Of a stretch of DNA of 64,000 nucleotides, positions 35,426 to 44,137 are shown piece after piece. Origin of the DNA: Geoanaerobacter pelophilus (lineage in GTDB: Bacteria > Desulfobacterota > Desulfuromonadia > Geobacterales > DSM-12255); contig NZ_JAHCVJ010000008.1 in the NCBI RefSeq assembly GCF_018476885.1, forward strand, positions 1 through 64,000, read 5' to 3'. Position 1 is the first letter of the stretch. Each line of letters opens with the position of its first letter. A model generated the notes under the pieces. The model did no database searches and was not told the origin of the DNA. It was given only the letters and a program-made list of their open reading frames with translations. The translations under genes were made by a program, and so were the position numbers.

Positions 35426-36514
35426 ATGCCCGCATCACTGGAATACGTACCTGCATTTGTCATCAGGATCGACGGCACCGAGCTGAGGCACGGCTTTAAC
35501 TTCGATGTGCTTTCGCTCTCGGTCACTGACAGCTGCAATCAGGGTGACTCCTTCACCTTTACCGTCAGGGAGCGGCACCCGGAGCGCGGGCGGTTTCCGG
35601 CGGGCGGGACCTTGCAGTGGCTTGACAGCGGCACCTTTGAAGAGGGGAAAGAGGTGGAGATCGAACTCGGCTACCTGGGGAACTGCACCATGAAATTCAT
35701 CGGCCAGGTCACTGCCATCAACCCCACCTTTCCCGAAAGCGGCGTGCCGACCCTGACGGTCCGCGGCCAGGGGCTGTACTGCAAGCTGCTGGTGCAGTGC
35801 GACAGCCGCCCGTTCCGGGAGCAGACCGACAGCGGCATCGCCCGGGAGATTGCCACCCTGGTCGGCCTGGATGCGCGGGTCGATGACACCAGGGCCGAGC
35901 ATCGCCAGGTGTCGTCAGGCACCGGCACCTATGCCGCCATCCTCCAGGAACGGGCCAACCGGATCGGTTACGAGGTGGTGGTCAAGGAGCGGACCCTCTG
36001 TTTTGAGAAGCCGCGCTACCTGGTGGAGCGGGGACCGAAGCTGACCCTTGAATGGGGCAAAAGCCTCCGGTCGTTTTCCCCGGCGCTCTCCACCTATCGC
36101 AAGCTGACCCATGTCCGGGTGCGCGCCTCGCAGACCACCCTGGGCCGGGGGAAGGAACCGCTGGCGCATGAGGCGGGACCTGGCGACGAGCGGGCCAAGC
36201 TCGGCAGAGAAAGCGCTTCGGAGATTGCCATGCGGCTCTGTGGTGAAAACCGGCTGCTGGCCGAAGATCACCTGGCAGCTTCCCAGGAAGAGGCGATGGA
36301 GGTGGCGCTGGCAAAGCTGGAGGCGAGTTCCATCGAGTTGATCTCCGGCAGGGGCGCTTGCACCGGCAATCCTCAGCTGCGGGCGCGGACGGTGATTGAG
36401 CTGAAAGGGCTGGGGCAAAGGTTCAGCGGCAACTACTACGTCACTCAAGCGACCCACACCATTGATGGCTCCGGCTATCGCTGCGATTTTGAAGTCAAGA
36501 GGAACGGACGATGA
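35426..36514 (+). CDS. phage late control gpD/gp27-like hub protein
   Basis: A 362-aa protein similar to the gpD/gp27 half of VgrG-type spikes: LSVTDSCNQGDSFTFTVRER, EVEIELGYLGNCTMKFIGQV, GQGLYCKLLVQCDSRPF, YAAILQERANRIGYEVVVKE and NYYVTQATHTIDGSGYRCDF. It should form the trimeric hub to which the spike attaches. The spike domain is encoded by the next gene, overlapping by 4 bp, instead of being fused as in Afp8. Confidence 0.88.
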   Translation: MPASLEYVPAFVIRIDGTELRHGFNFDVLSLSVTDSCNQGDSFTFTVRERHPERGRFPAGGTLQWLDSGTFEEGKEVEIELGYLGNCTMKFIGQVTAINPTFPESGVPTLTVRGQGLYCKLLVQCDSRPFREQTDSGIAREIATLVGLDARVDDTRAEHRQVSSGTGTYAAILQERANRIGYEVVVKERTLCFEKPRYLVERGPKLTLEWGKSLRSFSPALSTYRKLTHVRVRASQTTLGRGKEPLAHEAGPGDERAKLGRESASEIAMRLCGENRLLAEDHLAASQEEAMEVALAKLEASSIELISGRGACTGNPQLRARTVIELKGLGQRFSGNYYVTQATHTIDGSGYRCDFEVKRNGR

Positions 36515-37380
36515 GCATTGGCGACCTGATGACCGGAGCAGGCAATGACCAGGGGCGGCGCTACGGCGTTGTTACCGGGATCGTCAACGACATCGCCGAC
36601 CCGGACAACCTCGGCCGGGTCAAGGTCGAGATCCCGTCCATCGGCGCTGTGGCGGAATCGCTCTCCAACTGGGCGCGAATCGCCACCATGGCGGCCGGCA
36701 AAGGGCGGGGGAGTTTCTTCATCCCCGAGGTGGGTGACGAAGTGCTGGTGGCGTTCGAGCATGGCGATCCAAACCGCCCGTTTGTGATCGGCATGCTCTG
36801 GAACAGCGACGACACGCCGCCCGAGACCATGGACGGCGAGGGGAAAAACAACCTGCGCACCATCAAGTCGCGCAGTGGCCATCTTATCACCATGGACGAC
36901 AGCAAGGACGACCAGAAGGCCAAGGTGACCATCAAGAGCCAGGGGGGGCATGAAATCGTCCTGGACGATGCCAACTCCAAGGGGAAGATCGAGCTGAAGA
37001 GCACTGGCGGCCACAAGGTGACGCTCGACGACGACGGCCAGAAGATCACCATCTGCGATTCCGGCGGCAACAAGCTGGAACTGGATGCTGCCAGTAGTTC
37101 GCTGACCATCAGCACCAGCGGTAATACCGATCAGACCGTGGGGGGCAACCTGAAGATTAATGTCACCGGCACTGTCACCCTGTCGGCGCCGTCCGGGATC
37201 ACCCTCGACAGCGCCAGCGTCAAGCTGGGGACCGGCGCGTCCCTGGCACTGGTCAACGAGACGATGCTGACCGCCTTCAATACCCACTTCCATGTGGGCA
37301 ACCTCGGTGCTCCCACGTCGCCACCCACGGTGCCGGCGATTCCGGGGGTTCAGAGTACCGTCATGACCAAGGGGGCCTGA
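36511..37380 (+). CDS. baseplate spike protein gpV/gp5-like
   Basis: A 289-aa protein. Residues about 15-105 are the OB-fold (VTGIVNDIADPDNLGRVKVEIPSIG, SFFIPEVGDEVLVAFEHGDP, FVIGMLWNSDDTPPE). Residues about 110-250 are short repeats such as GHLITMDDS, GHEIVLDDA, GHKVTLDDD and GNKLELDAA, expected to form a triple beta-helix needle. The end (FNTHFHVGNLGAP) carries histidines that could bind a metal at the tip. It is the central spike of the particle. Confidence 0.9.
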   Translation: MSIGDLMTGAGNDQGRRYGVVTGIVNDIADPDNLGRVKVEIPSIGAVAESLSNWARIATMAAGKGRGSFFIPEVGDEVLVAFEHGDPNRPFVIGMLWNSDDTPPETMDGEGKNNLRTIKSRSGHLITMDDSKDDQKAKVTIKSQGGHEIVLDDANSKGKIELKSTGGHKVTLDDDGQKITICDSGGNKLELDAASSSLTISTSGNTDQTVGGNLKINVTGTVTLSAPSGITLDSASVKLGTGASLALVNETMLTAFNTHFHVGNLGAPTSPPTVPAIPGVQSTVMTKGA

Positions 37381-37382
37381 CC

Positions 37383-37784
37383 ATGGGGAGCAAATTCCTC
37401 GGCACCGGCTGGAAATTTCCGGTCAAGCCGGGTGCTGACCAAGAAATAGCGCTGGCGGCAGAAGAGGAATCGATTGCCGAATCGATCCGGATCATCCTCG
37501 GCACCTCGCCGGGCGAACGACTGATGCACCCGGATTTCGGCTGCAACATCCACGATTATCTCTTTGCCCCGAACAATGTCCGGACAGCCGGACTGATCCG
37601 CTTTCATGTGGAGGAGGCGCTGCGACGCTGGGAGCCGCGCATCGACCTGCAGGAGGTAATCGCCGAGGCCGCTCCCGACGAACCGTCACTGCTCTTGCTA
37701 AGTATCACCTACCGGGTCAAGGCCACGGACAGTCGCTTCAACATGGTCTACCCGTTTTACCTGGAGCGGGGTAGCGAGCCGTGA
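37383..37784 (+). CDS. baseplate wedge protein gp25-like
   Basis: A 133-aa member of the GPW/gp25 family: EESIAESIRIILGTSPGERLMHPDFGCNI, LRRWEPRIDLQEV and LLLSITYRV. gp25 (Afp9) anchors the first sheath ring to the baseplate. It follows the spike gene by 2 bp. Confidence 0.93.
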   Translation: MGSKFLGTGWKFPVKPGADQEIALAAEEESIAESIRIILGTSPGERLMHPDFGCNIHDYLFAPNNVRTAGLIRFHVEEALRRWEPRIDLQEVIAEAAPDEPSLLLLSITYRVKATDSRFNMVYPFYLERGSEP

Positions 37785-37795
37785 GCAGCTGACGG

Positions 37796-38230
37796 ATGCA
37801 GATCAGGAACAGCACCGGCCATATCGTCACCCTGGACGATAGCGCCATGACCATTGCTATCGGCGACGATCAGGGCGACGCCATTGTGTTCGATGCCAGG
37901 AACCGGACCCTGACCGTTGATGTGCAGCAGGGGGTGGCCATAACCGTTACCGGCGGCAATGTCACCATCAACGCGCCGCACGGGGTCACCATCAAGAGCG
38001 ACACGACCCGGATCGAAGGTGACAATATCACGCTCCAGGGGAAGAACGTCACGGTAACCGGCGACACGGTCACTCTGGGAGCGGCAGCGGCAGCGGCGCT
38101 CGTCAAGGAGAGCCTGATCGATATCTTTAACGACCACCAGCACCGTGACCAGTACGGCGTCTTTACTGCCAAGCCGAATCTGACCGGAACCAAAGGTGTG
38201 CATAGTACGACCAAGGCCAGGGGAGCCTGA
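37796..38230 (+). CDS. second, short spike-like beta-helix protein
   Basis: A 144-aa protein without an OB fold. It starts MQIRNSTGHIVTLDDSAMTIAI, then shows regular beta repeats (AITVTGGNVTINAPHGVTIK, TRIEGDNITLQGKNVTVTG) and ends FNDHQHRDQYGVF with a KGVHSTTKARGA tail. Both the beta repeats and the His-containing tail parallel the end of the gpV-like spike. It occupies the position of the PAAR tip gene in Afp, but no PAAR motif is present. It is most likely a tip or shaft extension for the spike. Confidence 0.7.
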   Translation: MQIRNSTGHIVTLDDSAMTIAIGDDQGDAIVFDARNRTLTVDVQQGVAITVTGGNVTINAPHGVTIKSDTTRIEGDNITLQGKNVTVTGDTVTLGAAAAAALVKESLIDIFNDHQHRDQYGVFTAKPNLTGTKGVHSTTKARGA

Positions 38231-38232
38231 CT

Positions 38233-41200
38233 ATGGGAGCTTCGGAAACAACAAACAGCCTGACCAACGCTGCTCCGCCGCTGTGCAAGAGCTCCGGCGA
38301 AGAGGTCGTCGCTTTCCTGCAGAGCGAACTGGAGCAGGAGGGGTGGCACCCGCAACCGGGAACGCCCGGCGTCGGCACCGGGATGACGCGGCTGTTCGGC
38401 CGGTTGGCCGACCTGGTTATCACCAGGCTTAACCAGGCGCCGGAGAACCATTTCCGCACTTTTCTGGAGACTGCCGGCGTGGATCTGCTGCCGCCGCAGC
38501 CGGCGAGGTGCGAGATCACCTTTTACCCAGCCAAGGATGCGCCGTCGCCGCTTCGGGTGCCAAGCGGCACCCAGGTGGCTGCGAAAAAGAGCGACAGCCG
38601 GCCGGAGGTAATCTTCGAAACCGAGCGCGACCTGAACGTCATCAAGGGGGGGCTTGAGACCTGCATCGTTATTGATCCGATCCGGATCAGCGTCCTGAGT
38701 GGCGACCAGGCAGCCCTGGCGACCGAGTCATTCGCAGTGTGTCAGGGTGATAGCGAACGCCCCCGGCTGCTCTATTTCGGCGATGACGGCCTGTTCGACT
38801 TCCCTGACGACCCGAGCCGCCTGAACGGAACCGTCATTCTCGAGGTGTCCCTTGACGTGGCCGGCAGTGCCGATAGCGACGGCTGGACCCTGCAATGGCT
38901 CTATTACGACGGCAAGGAGTGGCGCGATCTGGTTGATGAGGGGGGCGCGGTCGTTGCCGACGCTACTGACTCGCTCTCCCGCGATGGCCGGATAATGTTC
39001 AGCAACCTGCCGAAGATGGCCAGGTTCGAGTTCGACAAGGAACATGGCGCCTGGCTGGCCTGCTCCCTCACCGGCGGTACCGGCCGGGACCATCTGCCGG
39101 TGCTGGCAACAATAACCGCCGGGCGGGAGATCCTGATCCCGAACTCCCCAGCAAAGCCGGTGGAGGCTGCGGTCAGCGCCATTCATAGCGGCGCCGCCTT
39201 TATCCCGCTCGAACCCGAGGGCGAGTTCTTCCCGCTCGGGCAGCGTCCCGGCCGGCTCGATTCCCTTTATCTGAAGTGTGACGAGGCGTTTGCCAAACAG
39301 GGGGCCGAGGTCCTGATCTCTTTCGATCTGTCCGGGGTGCCGGCGACCGCAGTTGGCCGGGAGTTGAGCGAACTCCGGGTTATCTGGGAGTATTGCTCGG
39401 CGCAGGGGTGGATTACCATCGGCGAGAGCAGCAGGACAGCAGTGCTGCAGTCGCTATCCGGGTTCGACGATAACAGCCTCGGCTTTACCGCCGGCGGCAA
39501 GGGGGTTACGGTCAGCTTCGCGGTGCCTACCGGCGCTGACCGGGCGCGACCGCTCTGGGCCAAGTGCAGCGTGGCTGAACAGGAAGGCTTGTGGCTCAGG
39601 GCCAGGGTCACGGCAGGGGGGTATGGCACCGACCCTTCCGGAACCACGGTCTGGAGCGCTCCTGCAGTCCTTGCCCCGAGCATCGGTAACCTGAAACTCT
39701 CTTACGGCGGTTTCAGCAGTTCGGCCGCTTTGCGGCCACTGGCAACCCTGTACCGCTCCCTGGATAACCGACTCGACCGCCACTCCTTTGCCGATGCCGC
39801 AGGACAATTCCCTCCGTTCAGCGGCGAAGCCGATTTCCCTGCCCTCTATCTCGGCTTCAGCGCCCCGTTCCCGGCGAACGAATGGATCCAGATCCTGCTC
39901 GATGTGGATGAGGAGCGCAACGGAGACCGGGAGTTTCCGCTCATGATCTGGGAATACCGGAGTGCGGCGCCAGAGGAGTGGCAACCGCTGCCAGCCTCGG
40001 ACGAAAGTGCCGGTTTTACCCGGCGGGGTTATCTCGGCTTCAATGCGCCGCCCGATCTTAGTTTAAGCAGGGAGTTTGGCCGCGAGCTTTACTGGCTGCG
40101 TGCCAGGGCCCATGTGGCGCTCCCGGTGGCCGTTGCCCCAGCTGGAATCAGCGTCAGCCCCGGTGCTGGCAACCAGGCCACGGTAAGTCTCGACGCCTCC
40201 GGCTCTTCCGCAGCCGACGGTCAGCGGCTCGTTCGCTATTACTGGCGACTGAAGCCGCATCAGGCTCAAGCGGGAGCCGATATCCAGGTGGCCACGACGG
40301 CAAGCGAGGCGCAGGTGCTGCTCGACGCCTCAGCCACTGCTGCCGCCAGCGGCCGCGATCCGGTGCGCTACTCGTGGCGGTTGGTCTCTTCCAGCAGGCT
40401 GATTGCGCGGGCCGGCACCGACCTGGTGGTGTCGGCAGTCGGAGGCACGGCAACGGTCACCATCGACTGCTCCGGCTCCCTCGATACCGGCGGCGCTGCC
40501 ATCGGCAAATACATCCTGCGCAAGGTGCTGCCCGAAGCGGTCGTCCCTCTGCCGACCCCGTATCTGCGGGGGATCCGGTGCAATACGGTCCCGGCAGTCA
40601 ACGGCACGAGCATGGCCGAAGAGCTGCTCGGGTCTGGCAACGGCAAGCCAGGCGCGGCCTTTACCCTGGGACGGGTCCCGGTGCTGCCGGAGCTGAAGAT
40701 CTATGTCCGGGAGTGCGACCGGCCGCCGGCACTAGAACTTGCGCTCCTGGCCAGGGAACATGTGGCCCCAGACGGCACCGTGCCGTTCGAGCAATTTCCG
40801 CTGACCGTTAGCGGCGAGCAGGGGGTATGGGTACTCTGGCGCCGGGTGGAGAATTTTTACTCCTCGACCGCAGCGGACCGGCATTTTGTGCTGGACCAGA
40901 TCACGGGACGGGTGCTGTTCGGCGATGGGGCTCGGGGCATGATTCCTCCCATTGCCAGGGACAATATCAAGACCGCCTGGTACCGCAGTCACCAGGGTGG
41001 GACCGGTAATGTCCCGCCAGGGGCGGTGACAGTGGTGCGCAACCCTGCCGGTCAACTCGCTGCGGTCAAGCGGGTCGCCAACCTGGAGCTGGCGGTGGGG
41101 GGTGGCGACCAGGAATCGGTGGCGCAGGTCCGCGAACGGGGGCCAAGGACCATCAAGCATCGGGGCCGGGCAGTGACGATCGAGGATTACGCCTGGATGG

Positions 41201-42240
41201 CCCGCGATGCCGGCCGTGAAGTGGCTGCCGCCTGGTGCCTGCCGACGCGCGATCCGGACGGCAACGGTAGCGAGGGGTGGGTGACGGTGGTGATCGTCCC
41301 TGGCGAGGCGGGTACCAGGCCGTATCCTCGTCCGCCGTTGCTGCGCCATGTCAAAGCCTACCTGGAAAGCCGGGCGCTGACTAACCTGGCCAGCGAACGG
41401 CATATCCTTGTTACCGGTCCCCGTTACATCGAGATACAGGTGACGGCTGCGATCGTGCCGATCCTCCCGGAAAAGGGTGATGAGGTGAAGCTGAAAGCGC
41501 TCAAGCGGTTGGAGGAGTTCCTGCACCCGCTCACCGGTGGCACAGCACGAAGCGGCTGGGAGCTGGGGCGCGACGTTTACCTTTCGGAAGTCTATGCCGA
41601 GCTGGAGGGGGTAGCGGGCGTGGACCATGTTGCCGAGCTGGCCCTGGATGGCTCGCTCCAGCAGTTCGAGCTGGAGCTGTTGCCGCGGCAGTGCCTGAGC
41701 CACACCGCCCCGCGCGGTAGCCGGGTCGGCACCATTGACGACCGGCTGAGGTTGGTGCTGGCCGATCCGCTTGCCCCGTTGCCACAGGGTGCGACGGCAA
41801 CCGGAAGCGTGAAGGTTTCGCTTTACGGCTTCAGGGTGGGTGAAACGGTGCATGTCGTCGACAGTGCCAACCGGAACCTGCTGGAAGCGGTGACCGTGAT
41901 CGGGGTCTCCCCGGAGAACGATGCTGTCACGATCAGGATGCCGTTTCATATGACCGAGAACTTGCCGCCGGTCGATTCTCTGGCGCTCCTCTCAACGGAT
42001 GGCACGGTGCGCTTGCCGCTTACGGAGTGGCTGGAGGGTGAGGGGGTGACCGTGGCCCGTACCGTAACCATGCAGCCGGGGAGAGACCGGCTCTGCATCG
42101 TCACCGGCGGGGAGCGTTATCCCGAGTTCGAGTTCATGGCTGTCCTGTCCGTGGCGCGGCGGCGCGACCGAATTTCCATTCCCCCTGGGCATCTCGCCTG
42201 TTCGGGGAGTCACGATATCGAAATGGTCCTGGGAGATTGA
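38233..42240 (+). CDS. giant baseplate J/gp6-like protein with inserted half-PKD repeats
   Basis: A 1335-aa baseplate protein (Afp11-like). The N-terminal third includes ARCEITFYPAKDAPSPLRVP and LEVSLDVAGSADSDGWTLQW. The conserved gpJ block is near residues 925-1130: GNVPPGAVTVVRNPAGQLAAV, RERGPRTIKHRGRAVTIEDY, SRALTNLASERHILVTGPRY and EVYAELEGVAGVDHV. Inserted at about residues 632-762 are three tandem units of about 45 residues (xVxLDASxSxxxGxxxVRYYWRL), which look like the first half of a PKD domain. Similar units end the fibre-like protein at 44138. It is one of the wedge components that trigger sheath contraction. Confidence 0.88.
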   Translation: MGASETTNSLTNAAPPLCKSSGEEVVAFLQSELEQEGWHPQPGTPGVGTGMTRLFGRLADLVITRLNQAPENHFRTFLETAGVDLLPPQPARCEITFYPAKDAPSPLRVPSGTQVAAKKSDSRPEVIFETERDLNVIKGGLETCIVIDPIRISVLSGDQAALATESFAVCQGDSERPRLLYFGDDGLFDFPDDPSRLNGTVILEVSLDVAGSADSDGWTLQWLYYDGKEWRDLVDEGGAVVADATDSLSRDGRIMFSNLPKMARFEFDKEHGAWLACSLTGGTGRDHLPVLATITAGREILIPNSPAKPVEAAVSAIHSGAAFIPLEPEGEFFPLGQRPGRLDSLYLKCDEAFAKQGAEVLISFDLSGVPATAVGRELSELRVIWEYCSAQGWITIGESSRTAVLQSLSGFDDNSLGFTAGGKGVTVSFAVPTGADRARPLWAKCSVAEQEGLWLRARVTAGGYGTDPSGTTVWSAPAVLAPSIGNLKLSYGGFSSSAALRPLATLYRSLDNRLDRHSFADAAGQFPPFSGEADFPALYLGFSAPFPANEWIQILLDVDEERNGDREFPLMIWEYRSAAPEEWQPLPASDESAGFTRRGYLGFNAPPDLSLSREFGRELYWLRARAHVALPVAVAPAGISVSPGAGNQATVSLDASGSSAADGQRLVRYYWRLKPHQAQAGADIQVATTASEAQVLLDASATAAASGRDPVRYSWRLVSSSRLIARAGTDLVVSAVGGTATVTIDCSGSLDTGGAAIGKYILRKVLPEAVVPLPTPYLRGIRCNTVPAVNGTSMAEELLGSGNGKPGAAFTLGRVPVLPELKIYVRECDRPPALELALLAREHVAPDGTVPFEQFPLTVSGEQGVWVLWRRVENFYSSTAADRHFVLDQITGRVLFGDGARGMIPPIARDNIKTAWYRSHQGGTGNVPPGAVTVVRNPAGQLAAVKRVANLELAVGGGDQESVAQVRERGPRTIKHRGRAVTIEDYAWMARDAGREVAAAWCLPTRDPDGNGSEGWVTVVIVPGEAGTRPYPRPPLLRHVKAYLESRALTNLASERHILVTGPRYIEIQVTAAIVPILPEKGDEVKLKALKRLEEFLHPLTGGTARSGWELGRDVYLSEVYAELEGVAGVDHVAELALDGSLQQFELELLPRQCLSHTAPRGSRVGTIDDRLRLVLADPLAPLPQGATATGSVKVSLYGFRVGETVHVVDSANRNLLEAVTVIGVSPENDAVTIRMPFHMTENLPPVDSLALLSTDGTVRLPLTEWLEGEGVTVARTVTMQPGRDRLCIVTGGERYPEFEFMAVLSVARRRDRISIPPGHLACSGSHDIEMVLGD

Positions 42241-42244
42241 GCCG

Positions 42245-43153
42245 ATGACAATACCGCGCATTAATCTGGACAACCGGACATTCGATGACCTGATGGAGGA
42301 ACTGCGGGGGCTGATTCCCCGGGAGGCGCCGCAATGGACCAACCATAACCTGTCCGACCCTGGCATCACGCTGCTGGAGCTGTTTTGCTGGCTAACCGAG
42401 GGGATCATGTACCGGACCAACCGGATCCCTGAGGCGAGCCGCCGCCGCTTTCTGCAACTGCTCGGCACTGAGGTGTCCGGATCGCTTGATGATGCCGTCG
42501 CCGCGACCGTTAACGGCTTGCAGGCCCCCTGGCGGGCAGTCACGGCGCAGGATTTCGAGACCCTGGTGGTCAGCGCCTTTCCGACAGTTGCCCGGGCATG
42601 CTGCCTGGCTGATCGGGCACTCGACAGTTCCGGCCCGGATGAGGAGCGGATCGGCCATGTCAGCGTCATCATCGTACCGAAGCCTGATGGCGACGGCGCG
42701 ATGGCCCCGTCTCCGGCGCTGCTCGATGAGGTGTACCGGTTTCTCGACGAACGGCGGCTGATTACCTGCTGCCACCATGTCGTGGGGCCGACGTTCAGTG
42801 ACATCGCTCTCTCCGTAACCGTGGTCTGCACTCCGGCGGCACAGCCGGAAATAGTCCGGGAACGGATCATGGCGGCGCTGCGCAGCTTCTTTGCCCCGGT
42901 TGCCGCTGCTCCGGACGGCAGCGGCATGACCGGCTGGGAGTTCGGTCAACCGGTGTACGAATCCGAGGTCTGCGCCCTGATCGAGGGGGTTGCCGGGGTC
43001 GATCACCTGGAAACGCTTGCCCTGGGTCAGATGGCTGGCGGGGTATGGCAAGACTCCGGGCGGATGATCACTATACCGGCCCACAGCCTGGTGCGCTTCT
43101 CTGAAGCAGTCAGCAAGATCGTGGTGACTTCACTGCTGCAGGAGATCCAATGA
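42245..43153 (+). CDS. second baseplate J-like protein
   Basis: A 302-aa protein of the baseplate J family: PRINLDNRTFDDLMEELRG, QWTNHNLSDPGITLLELFCW (the typical N-terminus), VTAQDFETLVVSAFPTVARA and YESEVCALIEGVAGVDHLETL. It probably pairs with the giant J-type protein as the wedge (Afp11/Afp12 relation). It starts 4 bp after the previous stop, and its own end overlaps the next start (ATGA). Confidence 0.85.
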   Translation: MTIPRINLDNRTFDDLMEELRGLIPREAPQWTNHNLSDPGITLLELFCWLTEGIMYRTNRIPEASRRRFLQLLGTEVSGSLDDAVAATVNGLQAPWRAVTAQDFETLVVSAFPTVARACCLADRALDSSGPDEERIGHVSVIIVPKPDGDGAMAPSPALLDEVYRFLDERRLITCCHHVVGPTFSDIALSVTVVCTPAAQPEIVRERIMAALRSFFAPVAAAPDGSGMTGWEFGQPVYESEVCALIEGVAGVDHLETLALGQMAGGVWQDSGRMITIPAHSLVRFSEAVSKIVVTSLLQEIQ

Positions 43154-44118
43154 GCGACAGCGTCTTGAAGCGTCTTCTCGATCATCTCCCCGGCATCTAC
43201 CGGGAAGACCCCTGGCTGGAACAGTTTCTCCGGCCGTTCAGCGAGGTTTTCGCCGGGTTTGAACAGCTGCTGGCCGAGATTGACCGTTTTTGCATACCGC
43301 TGAACAAGATCGATCCTTCGTATCGCACCGACCCGGAGTTTCTCCCGTGGCTGGCCGGGTGGCTGGCGCTGGAGCTGGACGAAGAATGGGACGAGCAGAA
43401 GCAGCGCGAGGTGCTGAGCCGCGCTGTGGAACTGTACCGGTTGCGCGGCACGGTCAAAGGGCTGAAAGAGTATCTGAAAATCTATACCGGCCACACCCCG
43501 GAGATCAGGGAATGTGCCTGGCCAGCCGGGATGCAGATCGGCGTTGCCTCCATGATCGGTGGTTTCGAGCCGCCGGCCGGGTTTGCCTCTTTCGCCGCCG
43601 AGCGGCGGGGGCTGGCCCGCTCCGACTGGTACCTGGTCACGGAGCTGGCCAGCGGAATCGAGTACCTCTACCGCGCCGACCTGGTGGAGCGGGTCGATGC
43701 CGATATCGACGCCGGAAGGGTCACCCTGTTCCACAAGCAGCCGGGTGACTACGAATTTACCCAGACAGAGCACAACAACGCTACCGTGACCCGTCGCGAC
43801 GGGCTGGCCGACACGGCGTACGACCTGACCGGCATACCGTACGGCGCCACGGAAACCGCGTCCGGCGTCTATAGCGGGGATACTGTGCTGATCGAGGACG
43901 AGGGGGATATCCCGTACCGGTTCATCGTCGATGTGACCGTGCCGTCCAGCGTTCTGGAGCAGGTTCGGGTCGAGAAGATCAAAGGGATTATCGACCTGGA
44001 GAAGCCGGCCCATACCTTGTACTACCTGCGGCTGAACAGCCTGGATATCCGGGGAGTCCTCTCCCCGATGCAGATAGCGATACGATCTACGATTGAAATA
44101 GAGACAATATTGGGATGA
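43150..44118 (+). CDS. tail protein I/gp7-like baseplate protein
   Basis: A 322-aa protein with the phage tail protein I signature: DHLPGIYREDPWLEQFLRPF, FLPWLAGWLALELDEEWDEQ and VELYRLRGTVKGLKEYLKIY. The rest is beta-rich with YRADLVERVDADIDAGRVT and RFIVDVTVPSSVLEQVRVEK. In related systems this protein connects the baseplate to fibres. The next gene is the fibre-like candidate. Confidence 0.88.
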   Translation: MSDSVLKRLLDHLPGIYREDPWLEQFLRPFSEVFAGFEQLLAEIDRFCIPLNKIDPSYRTDPEFLPWLAGWLALELDEEWDEQKQREVLSRAVELYRLRGTVKGLKEYLKIYTGHTPEIRECAWPAGMQIGVASMIGGFEPPAGFASFAAERRGLARSDWYLVTELASGIEYLYRADLVERVDADIDAGRVTLFHKQPGDYEFTQTEHNNATVTRRDGLADTAYDLTGIPYGATETASGVYSGDTVLIEDEGDIPYRFIVDVTVPSSVLEQVRVEKIKGIIDLEKPAHTLYYLRLNSLDIRGVLSPMQIAIRSTIEIETILG

Positions 44119-44137
44119 TCACCGGAAGGGGACAGCT

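Noticed and set aside
40732-41949. 405-codon minus-strand frame opposite the J-type protein
   Set aside because: Shadow; the gpJ signature lies on the plus strand in this interval.
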